A stretch of 5,456 nt of DNA, from positions 1 through 5,456 of the forward strand of contig CANHBY010000132.1 in NCBI GenBank assembly GCA_947458895.1. Reading direction: 5' to 3'. The stretch's first letter is position 1. Each line of letters opens with the position of its first letter. The DNA comes from Burkholderiales bacterium. Lineage in GTDB: Bacteria > Pseudomonadota > Gammaproteobacteria > Burkholderiales > Burkholderiaceae_C. A program made the translations under genes and the position numbers. The notes beneath the pieces were generated by a model that did not search any database, was not told where the DNA came from, and worked only from the letters and a program-made list of their open reading frames with translations. Of this stretch, positions 1-5,456 are shown piece by piece.

Positions 1-23
1 CCCTTTTGAACCCGACCTGCAAT

Positions 24-27
24 AGGA
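24..27 (+). promoter_or_regulatory. Ribosome binding site of phaZ
   Basis: AGGA lies six bases before the ATG at 34, a normal Shine-Dalgarno spacing. It supports that ATG as the start. The protein beginning there (MLYQWYETQR) also matches the usual N-terminus of intracellular PHB depolymerases, which begin MLYQ. Only 33 bases precede the gene, so no promoter can be judged. Confidence 0.7.
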
Positions 28-33
28 AACATC

Positions 34-1413
34 ATGCTTTACCAGTGGTATGAAACGCAACGCGCCTTGCTGAGCCCTTTTGCTGAATTCTCCAGCGCTT
101 CCTCAAAGCTGTACCAGCATCCCTTCTCGCCCTTCACGCACACCCCCATGGCTCACCGCATCTCTGCGGGCCTGGAACTGATGTACCGCCTGTCCAAGGA
201 GTACGAAAAGCCGAGGTTCGAGATCCGCTCGGTTCAGGTGAATGGCGTCGAGGTCGCGGTACAAGAACAGGTGGCGGTGCAAAAACCCTTTTGCCGCCTG
301 TTGCGCTTCAAGCGCTTCACCGACAACCCGGCCGCTCTGGCCAAAATGAAAGAACAACCCACGGTGGTGGTGGTCGCGCCCTTGTCAGGCCACCATGCCA
401 CCTTGCTGCGTGAAACGGTGCGTGCCCTGCTGAAGGATCACAAGGTTTACATCACCGACTGGACAGACGCACGGATGGTTCCGGCTGAGGTTGGCCCTTT
501 CCACCTGGATGACTATGTGGCTTACGTGCAGGAGTTTCTGCGCCACGCCGGCCCGAACGTGCATGTGATCTCAGTGTGCCAACCCACGGTGCCCGTGTTG
601 GCAGCCGTGTCTCTCATGGCCACCCAAGGCGAGGCCACGCCCTTGACCATGACCATGATGGGCGGCCCAATCGACGCTCGCAAGAGCCCCACAGCCGTTA
701 ACAACCTGGCCATGAAAAAGAGCCTGGAATGGTTTGAGCACAATGTCATCCACCGTGTGCCTGTGAACTTCCCTGGCAGTGGTCGGCAGGTGTACCCAGG
801 CTTCTTGCAGCACAGTGGATTCATCGCCATGAACCCCAGCCGCCACATGAAATCGCACTACGATTTCTACCTGGATTTGGTTCGAGGTGATGGCGACAGC
901 GCAGAGTTTCACCGTGATTTCTACGATGAATACAACGCTGTGATCGACATGCCAGCCGAGTACTACCTCGACACCCTCAAGGTGGTGTTCCAGGAGTTCG
1001 CACTGGTCAATGGCACCTGGGAGGTAGACGGCCAACTCGTGCGCCCCCAAGACATCAAGAACTCAGCGCTGCTCACCATTGAAGGCGAGCTGGACGACAT
1101 TTCAGGTGCAGGCCAAACGCATGCCGCACATGATTTGTGCTCTGGCATCCCCAAGCAAGACCAGTTCCACTACGACGTGGTCGGCGCAGGCCACTACGGC
1201 ATTTTCTCGGGCCGTCGCTGGCGCGAGAATGTGTACCCGCAGGTGCGTGACTTCATCAAGGCCTATCAGCCTGTGAAGGCCCAGGAAGAAGCTCCTGCAC
1301 CGGGGGTCGTCGAGGCCAAGGCCCCTGAGGTGAGCGTTGCTGCCAAGGCCGCGCCTGAGCGCAGCAAGGGGCCTGTGATGCCCACGCCTGGCAAAAAGGC
1401 ATACAGAAAATAA
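34..1413 (+). CDS. phaZ: Intracellular poly(3-hydroxybutyrate) depolymerase
   Basis: This 459-residue protein belongs to the intracellular PHB depolymerase family (Cupriavidus necator PhaZa1 type), cytoplasmic enzymes that attack native, amorphous PHB granules and release 3-hydroxybutyrate units to mobilise stored carbon. It has an alpha/beta-hydrolase-like layout. The triad seen is Cys182 in SVCQPT (codon 577-579), in place of the usual Ser of lipases, then Asp354 in EGELDDISG and His387 in GHYGIFSG. These match Cys183, Asp355 and His388 of the Cupriavidus enzyme as I recall it. Other conserved stretches are APLSGHHATLLR (115-126), DHKVYITDW (135-143) and MMGGPIDARKSPTAVN (208-223). There is no signal peptide, which fits an intracellular enzyme. 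The family is usually about 400-420 residues. Here residues from about 412 form an extra low-complexity tail rich in Ala, Pro, Lys and Glu. The gene is intact, ends in TAA and converges on pepN. Function is inferred from the family; confidence is high. Confidence 0.95.
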   Translation: MLYQWYETQRALLSPFAEFSSASSKLYQHPFSPFTHTPMAHRISAGLELMYRLSKEYEKPRFEIRSVQVNGVEVAVQEQVAVQKPFCRLLRFKRFTDNPAALAKMKEQPTVVVVAPLSGHHATLLRETVRALLKDHKVYITDWTDARMVPAEVGPFHLDDYVAYVQEFLRHAGPNVHVISVCQPTVPVLAAVSLMATQGEATPLTMTMMGGPIDARKSPTAVNNLAMKKSLEWFEHNVIHRVPVNFPGSGRQVYPGFLQHSGFIAMNPSRHMKSHYDFYLDLVRGDGDSAEFHRDFYDEYNAVIDMPAEYYLDTLKVVFQEFALVNGTWEVDGQLVRPQDIKNSALLTIEGELDDISGAGQTHAAHDLCSGIPKQDQFHYDVVGAGHYGIFSGRRWRENVYPQVRDFIKAYQPVKAQEEAPAPGVVEAKAPEVSVAAKAAPERSKGPVMPTPGKKAYRK

Positions 1414-1420
1414 GAGACCC

Positions 1421-1440
1421 GGGCGGCGGCAACGCTGCCC
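1421..1440. other. Small hairpin just after phaZ stop
   Basis: GGGCGGC (1421-1427) can pair with GCTGCCC (1434-1440) around the six-base loop GGCAAC, giving seven pairs including one G-U. It begins eight bases after the phaZ TAA. No run of T follows on the plus strand, so it is not a classical intrinsic terminator. It may protect the phaZ mRNA 3' end or be a chance effect of GC-rich sequence. Confidence 0.4.
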
Positions 1441-1470
1441 ATCGGTCGTTCTGAGGCCTGGAGATGTCTG

Positions 1471-1525
1471 GTTTCAGCTGGGGCTGGCGGCTGCCCTTCG
1501 GTGCAGCCGCCAGCCCCAGCGAAAC
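1471..1525. terminator. Long stem-loop between convergent genes, candidate bidirectional terminator
   Basis: The arms 1477-1494 (GCTGGGGCTGGCGGCTGC) and 1503-1520 are exact reverse complements over 18 bases. GTTTC (1471-1475) pairs with GAAAC (1521-1525), with only A1476 bulged, so 23 pairs form in all. The loop is CCTTCGGT at 1495-1502. In the plus-strand RNA it can fold as a C(UUCG)G tetraloop above one C-U mismatch. The stem starts eight bases after the pepN stop and 57 bases after the phaZ stop, where a shared terminator for two convergent genes would sit. Neither side has a T-tract, so intrinsic termination is not proven. It may instead block 3' exonucleases, stop readthrough with Rho, or belong to a dispersed repeat family. 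The structure is certain; its role is inferred. Confidence 0.6.
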
Positions 1526-1533
1526 TGCCGATC

Positions 1534-4200
1534 TCAACCCAGCGCGTGCGAAACAATCTCCCGAACATCATTGGACAAGGTCGCCTTCGAGGCCACGCGC
1601 TGCAAGGCCTGTTGAGCCGCTTCGCGGTACGGTGGGGCGAGCTTTCTCCAGCGGTCCATGACGCGGGCGATGCGAGCGGCCAGTTGGGGGTTGACGGCAT
1701 CGAGCTCCAACACCCGATCGGCCCAGAACACGTACCCTGCAGCATCCGTGCGGTGGAATGCCGCCGGGTTGTTCATGCACAAGGCGGCAATCAGGCTGCG
1801 CGCGCGATTGGGGTTTTTGATGGTGAAGTCAGGGTGCGACAGCAGCGCCTTGGCGCGGCTGAACACTTTGCCGTCTTTCTCGGGTGATGTGGCCTGCAAG
1901 GCAAACCACTTGTCGATGACCAAGGGCTCGCGCGCAAACAGCATGTGAAAGCGCTCCAGGGCTTGATCGGCTAGGGGCGAATGACAGCCCAGCAGGGCCT
2001 GAATAGCGCCCAGCCGGTCGGTCATGTTGTGGGCATCTTTGAAGCGCTGCAGAGCGCGGCCAGGCCAAACGCTTTCGCCCTTGGAGGCAGCATCCAGGCA
2101 CAACATGGCCAGCGCATGGTTGGCGAGCGCTCGCTTGCCGCTGGAGACCGGGTCAGGTGAATAAGCGCCCTTGATTTGATTGGCTTCAAAGGCCTGCTCC
2201 CACTCTTGGCGAAGCCCCTGGGCAAGTTGCAAGCGCATGGCTTCGCGAGCTGTGTGGATGTGCTGAGGATTGACCTCTTCGAGCTGCTCGGCCACATAAA
2301 TCTCGCTCGGCGGTGTGAGCACCAGCTCTTTAAAGGCCGCATCGAGCTTGGGGCTGAGCAGCACATCGCGCATGGCGTCGATGAAATCGGTGTCCAGCGT
2401 GAGCTGGCCTTCGGAATGGGATGCAGCAATCAAGCGGCTCAGCGCCAGTCGCTGTCCGGCCTCCCAGCGGTTGAAGGCGTCAAGGTCATGTCGCAGCAAC
2501 AGCAAGAGCCCCGCATCACTGAGGCCATCAGACAGAACGACTGGTGCCGAAAACCCGCGCAGGAGCGAGGGCACTGGCTCTTCGTCGATATTGACAAAGG
2601 TGAAGAAAGTACGCTTGCTCGTCAGCACCAGCACCCGGCTGGTGACAGGATCGATCGGCGTGTCTTCCAATTGGAGCGGCAAGGGCTGGCCATTAGCCCC
2701 GAGCAGACCCATGCTCACAGGCACCACAAAGGGCAAGGTTTCAGTGCCTGCCGAAGTGGTGCCACTTTGTTCCAACAACAGCGTGTAGGTGCGAGAAGGG
2801 GCATCGAAGCGGCCCTTGGCGGTAATTCGGGGCGTACCCGACTGGCTGTACCAGTGTTTGAACTGATCCAGATGCACCGCCAGGGGTGAGGCTGGGTTAG
2901 CGTCTGCCATGGACTGCGCAAAATCATCGCAAGTGACGGCCTGGCCATCGTGGCGCTCGAAGTATTTGGCCATGCCTTTGGCGAAGCCCTCTCGGCCCAC
3001 CAGGGTCTGCATCATGCGCACCACTTCGGCCCCTTTTTCGTAGATGGTCGCGGTGTAGAAATTATTGATCTCGACGTATTCATCGGGCCGCACCGGGTGC
3101 GACATGGGGCCCGCATCTTCAGGGAATTGCAATTGACGGAGTTGACGCACATCTTCAATGCGGCGCACGGCGCGCGCTGAAGCGCTGTCGGCCATGTCCA
3201 TGCTGAACTCTTGATCACGAAAGACCGTGAGGCCTTCCTTGAGGCTCAGCTGGAACCAGTCGCGGCAAGTGACGCGGTTGCCGGTCCAGTTGTGAAAATA
3301 CTCGTGGCCAACCACGCTTTCAATGGCGTTGTAGTCGGCGTCGGTGGCCGTGGCAGGATTGGCCAGCACGAACTTGGTGTTGAAAATGTTCAACCCCTTG
3401 TTCTCCATGGCACCCATGTTGAAATCACTGACCGCCACGATCATGAATCGTTCAAGATCCAGGGGCAAGCCGAAGCGGGCTTCGTCCCACACGATGCTGG
3501 CGATGAGGGAGTTCATCGCATGCTCGGTTTTATCCAGATCACCTCGGCGAACGAAAATTTGCAGCAGGTGGTCTTTGCCCGAGCGGCTGCGAATATGCTG
3601 CTCGCGGGTCACCAAATCAGCGGCCACCAGGGCAAACAGGTAGCTGGGCTTGGGGAAAGGGTCGTGCCACTTGGCATAGTGACGGCCTTTGTCCAGATTG
3701 CCTTGCTCAACCAAATTGCCATTGGACAGCAGCACCGGGTAGGCCGCCTTGGAGGCACGCAGCGTGACGGTGAACACCGCCATCACATCGGGCCGGTCCA
3801 GGAAGTAGGTGATGCGGCGAAAGCCCTCAGCCTCGCATTGGGTGAAGAACCCACCACTGGAGGTGTAGAGCCCCGAGAGTTGGGTGTTCTTCTCGGGCGC
3901 GCAAGTGTTGCGAATTTCGATTTCAAAGGGGCCTTCAGGCACCGCGTCAATCACGAGCATGCCGTCTTCGTGGCGAAATGAAATACTTTCCCCATTGATC
4001 AGCAACCGCGTGAGGGTCAGGTCGTCACCTTGTAGACGCAAAGGTTGATGTGGCTGGCTCTGGTTCGGCTCCATCCACATCTTGTTGATAACCAGTGTTT
4101 TGGCGGGGTCGAGCTCGAAAACCAAGTCAACTTGGCGAATCCAAAAAGCAGGCTCGACATAGTCCTGGCGGCGGATCACAGGGGAACTACCTTCACGCAT
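1534..4200 (-). CDS. pepN: Aminopeptidase N, M1 family zinc metallopeptidase
   Basis: This 888-residue cytoplasmic aminopeptidase removes N-terminal amino acids from peptides late in protein turnover. Length and order match E. coli PepN (870). By analogy, an N-terminal beta domain runs to about residue 195, a thermolysin-like catalytic domain to about 450, a small beta domain to about 550, and a helical C-terminal domain to the end. Visible motifs are QCEAEG (121-126), whose Glu123 should bind the substrate N-terminus; NMGAMEN (261-267), the exopeptidase signature; HEYFH (299-303) with zinc ligands His299 and His303 and catalytic Glu300; and KEG with the third ligand Glu322. Tyr387 in YEKGAE is the probable transition-state tyrosine. 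The conserved NPNRARSLI lies at 796-804. GGAG at 4211-4208 lies seven bases before the ATG, supporting this start. The gene begins 37 bases after prfB ends and is probably cotranscribed with it. It ends in TGA and has no frameshift or missing catalytic residue. Confidence 0.97.
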   Translation of the reverse strand: MREGSSPVIRRQDYVEPAFWIRQVDLVFELDPAKTLVINKMWMEPNQSQPHQPLRLQGDDLTLTRLLINGESISFRHEDGMLVIDAVPEGPFEIEIRNTCAPEKNTQLSGLYTSSGGFFTQCEAEGFRRITYFLDRPDVMAVFTVTLRASKAAYPVLLSNGNLVEQGNLDKGRHYAKWHDPFPKPSYLFALVAADLVTREQHIRSRSGKDHLLQIFVRRGDLDKTEHAMNSLIASIVWDEARFGLPLDLERFMIVAVSDFNMGAMENKGLNIFNTKFVLANPATATDADYNAIESVVGHEYFHNWTGNRVTCRDWFQLSLKEGLTVFRDQEFSMDMADSASARAVRRIEDVRQLRQLQFPEDAGPMSHPVRPDEYVEINNFYTATIYEKGAEVVRMMQTLVGREGFAKGMAKYFERHDGQAVTCDDFAQSMADANPASPLAVHLDQFKHWYSQSGTPRITAKGRFDAPSRTYTLLLEQSGTTSAGTETLPFVVPVSMGLLGANGQPLPLQLEDTPIDPVTSRVLVLTSKRTFFTFVNIDEEPVPSLLRGFSAPVVLSDGLSDAGLLLLLRHDLDAFNRWEAGQRLALSRLIAASHSEGQLTLDTDFIDAMRDVLLSPKLDAAFKELVLTPPSEIYVAEQLEEVNPQHIHTAREAMRLQLAQGLRQEWEQAFEANQIKGAYSPDPVSSGKRALANHALAMLCLDAASKGESVWPGRALQRFKDAHNMTDRLGAIQALLGCHSPLADQALERFHMLFAREPLVIDKWFALQATSPEKDGKVFSRAKALLSHPDFTIKNPNRARSLIAALCMNNPAAFHRTDAAGYVFWADRVLELDAVNPQLAARIARVMDRWRKLAPPYREAAQQALQRVASKATLSNDVREIVSHALG

Positions 4201-4207
4201 GGGGTGT

Positions 4208-4211
4208 CTCC
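4208..4211 (-). promoter_or_regulatory. Ribosome binding site of pepN
   Basis: GGAG on the minus strand sits seven bases upstream of the pepN ATG (4200-4198), inside the 37-base gap after prfB. It supports independent initiation of pepN on a shared prfB-pepN message. The gap shows no hairpin suggestive of a terminator. Confidence 0.65.
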
Positions 4212-4237
4212 AGGGAAATGATGGACAGTGCTGAACT

Positions 4238-5342
4238 TCAGATGCCTTGTTTCAGGCTGGCCTCGATGAAGGGATCGAGGTCGCCGTCCAGCACCTTTTG
4301 GGTGTTGGAGCTTTCTACGCTGGTGCGCAGGTCTTTGATGCGGCTTTGGTCAAGCACGTAACTGCGAATTTGGTGACCCCAACCCACATCTGTTTTGGTG
4401 TCTTCCAGCTTTTGTTGTTCGGCCATGCGCTTGCGCATTTCATGCTCGTAAAGGCGTGAGCGCAACATTTGCCAAGCTTCATCGCGGTTGCGGTGTTGCG
4501 AACGGTCGTTTTGGCACTGCACCACGATGCCGGTGGGGATGTGCGTCAGGCGAACCGCCGAGTCGGTCTTGTTGATGTGCTGGCCACCAGCGCCCGATGC
4601 ACGGAAGGTGTCGGTTCGCACATCAGCCGGGTTGATGTCAATTTCAATCGAGTCATCGACCTCGGGGTAAACAAACAGGCTGGCGAACGAAGTGTGGCGC
4701 CCACCCGAGGAGTCAAAGGGGCTCTTGCGAACCAGTCGGTGCACGCCTGTTTCAGTGCGCAACAGACCAAAGGCGTATTCACCCTCCACCTTGATCGTGG
4801 CGCTCTTGATACCGGCCACATCGCCTTCGCTTTCTTCCATGACCTCGGTTTTGAAGCCTTTGCGCTCGCAGTATTTGAGGTACTGACGAAGCAACATACT
4901 GGCCCAGTCACAGGCCTCCGTGCCACCTGCGCCAGCCTGGATGTCAACAAAGCAGTTGCTGGGGTCGGCCGGGTTGTTGAACATGCGGCGAAACTCGAGC
5001 TCTGCCACGATGGCTTCGAGCTTGGCCGCATCCGCCTCAATGGCCAGCAACCCGTCGTAGTCGGCGTCGGCCTTCGACATCTCGAAGAGTTCGGTGTTGT
5101 CGGCCAAATTACTGGTCAGGTGATTGATGGTTTCAACTACGGTGTCGAGTGTCTTTTTTTCACGGCCCAATTCCTGGGCGCGCTTGGGCTCGTTCCACAC
5201 ATTGGGGTTTTCGAGCGCAGCGTTGACTTCGTTTAATCGCAGAGCTTTGCGATCGTAGTCAAAGAAACCCCCGAAGATCAAGGGTGCGCTGGGTCAGGTT
5301 GGACAGGCTGTTCCCGATGGAATTGATGTGTTCGACGTCCAT
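4238..5342 (-). CDS. prfB: Peptide chain release factor 2, programmed +1 frameshift
   Basis: RF2 recognises UGA and UAA stop codons in the ribosomal A site and triggers release of the finished protein. The gene is read in two frames. Codons 1-27 run from the ATG at 5342 to CTT at 5264-5262 ([10 protein letters not shown]...LDLRGFL), followed by in-frame TGA at 5261-5259. Skipping T5261 continues at GAC (5260-5258) as DYDRKAL... to the TGA at 4240-4238, giving 367 residues, close to 365 in E. coli. In full-length numbering, SPF, the RF2 stop-codon recognition tripeptide, is at 207-209. GGQ, the peptidyl-transferase-centre motif whose Gln is normally methylated by PrmC, is at 252-254. Ala248 precedes it where E. 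coli K-12 has the unusual Thr246. The ITHIPTG-type stretch (THIPTGIV) and QNDRSQH are also typical. GAGGA at 5355-5351 lies eight bases before the ATG. RF2 level should be autoregulated by the frameshift. pepN follows by 37 bases. Confidence 0.96.
5258..5273 (-). promoter_or_regulatory. prfB programmed +1 ribosomal frameshift site
   Basis: The minus strand reads CGGGGGTTTCTTTGAC. This has the same layout as the E. coli site: an internal Shine-Dalgarno-like G run (5272-5268), three spacer bases, the slippery CTT codon (5264-5262), then UGA followed by C, a weak termination context. The peptidyl-tRNA can slip from CUU to UUU. When RF2 is scarce, termination at UGA is slow and ribosomes shift to +1 to make full-length RF2. 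When RF2 is plentiful, a 27-residue peptide is released. Compared with E. coli AGGGGG TAT CTT TGA C, the first base of the G run and the spacer codon differ. The mechanism is established for the family; its activity here is inferred from the conserved layout. Confidence 0.95.
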
Positions 5343-5350
5343 GCTGATGA

Positions 5351-5355
5351 TCCTC
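5351..5355 (-). promoter_or_regulatory. Ribosome binding site of prfB
   Basis: GAGGA on the minus strand ends eight bases before the ATG at 5342-5340. It is the best Shine-Dalgarno sequence near the RF2 start, and it decides for this ATG over the out-of-frame ATG at 5281. In-frame TTG and GTG codons also occur further upstream, but they are not needed to match the family N-terminus. Confidence 0.7.
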
Positions 5356-5456
5356 AATGTTCTAAAGGTAGGATTTTCGCATGCTGAGGCTGCAGCCACG
5401 ACCGAGCTGCTGCGGTGCGGGTGAGCGCAGGGCTCAGTGGCCGAGGAAACCCAGGA
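5356..5456. other. prfB upstream region, no gene assigned
   Basis: About 100 bases reach the window edge. On the minus strand, one frame enters from outside and stops at TGA 5436-5434 after only seven sense codons (..GFLGH). A second frame stays open until a TGA that overlaps the prfB ribosome binding site. The third is in frame with prfB and has no stop. Any of the first two could be the tail of an upstream gene, but too little is visible to choose. A ten-base palindrome, GGCTGCAGCC, lies at 5388-5397. I found no convincing sigma-70 promoter, although AT-richer sequence at about 5357-5378 is where one might sit. Confidence 0.3.

Noticed and set aside
1266..1745. 159-residue minus-strand frame bridging the phaZ end, the intergenic stem-loop and the pepN end
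   Set aside because: It is out of frame with pepN, crosses the structured gap and is Pro/Ala/Arg-rich low-complexity sequence. It is better explained as chance openness.
2176..2889. 237-residue open frame antisense to pepN
   Set aside because: It shadows the C-terminal half of pepN, with no domain, ribosome binding site or neighbouring gene that would support it.
3211..3981. 256-residue open frame antisense to pepN
   Set aside because: It overlaps the catalytic domain of pepN on the opposite strand. Its composition (many His, Val, Gly) reflects reverse-complemented pepN codons, and it has no convincing start signal or motif.
4469..5236. 255-residue open frame antisense to prfB
   Set aside because: It lies wholly within a clearly functional RF2 gene, shows no recognisable domain, and is the kind of long antisense frame expected in GC-rich codon usage.
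4238..5281. RF2 start at the ATG 5281-5279 giving a 347-residue protein
   Set aside because: This ATG falls out of the prfB first frame (it spans CTT GAT), has no good ribosome binding site, and misses the conserved first-frame N-terminus and frameshift signal.
5357..5395. Possible sigma-70 promoter for prfB (TAGAAC or TACCTT as -10)
   Set aside because: The hexamers match the consensus weakly, and no plausible -35 element lies 16-18 bases upstream of either.
5388..5397. Palindrome GGCTGCAGCC as an operator
   Set aside because: A ten-base perfect palindrome containing a PstI-type core is common in GC-rich DNA, and nothing else links it to a regulator.

Overview
The window looks like ordinary chromosome from a betaproteobacterium, most likely Burkholderiales and possibly the Comamonadaceae side. 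This rests on the moderately high GC content and on a first protein that, as I recall the family, closely resembles the intracellular PHB depolymerase of Cupriavidus/Ralstonia. The lineage is inferred from protein content, not from a marker search. I see no mobile element, CRISPR array, tRNA or rRNA.

Layout. On the plus strand, 34-1413 encodes an intracellular poly(3-hydroxybutyrate) depolymerase (PhaZ, Cys-Asp-His triad) with an Ala/Pro/Lys/Glu-rich C-terminal tail. A 120-base convergent intergenic region (1414-1533) holds a small hairpin and a long, nearly perfect stem-loop at 1471-1525. On the minus strand follow an M1 zinc aminopeptidase N (pepN, 4200 to 1534) and, upstream of it by 37 bases, peptide chain release factor 2 (prfB, 5342 to 4238). 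The last 114 bases (5343-5456) are the prfB leader plus sequence that cannot be assigned to a gene.

The most informative element is the programmed +1 frameshift near the start of prfB. A 27-codon first frame beginning at 5342 ends in CTT TGA C, three bases after a Shine-Dalgarno-like run of five G. The rest of RF2 lies in the +1 frame. Reading only one frame gives a false start at 5281 and loses the true N-terminus. The element lets RF2 set its own level, because RF2 is the factor that reads this UGA.

The genes belong to separate housekeeping tasks: mobilisation of stored carbon (phaZ), peptide turnover (pepN) and translation termination (prfB). prfB and pepN probably share a transcript. I found no evidence of a previously undescribed system here.
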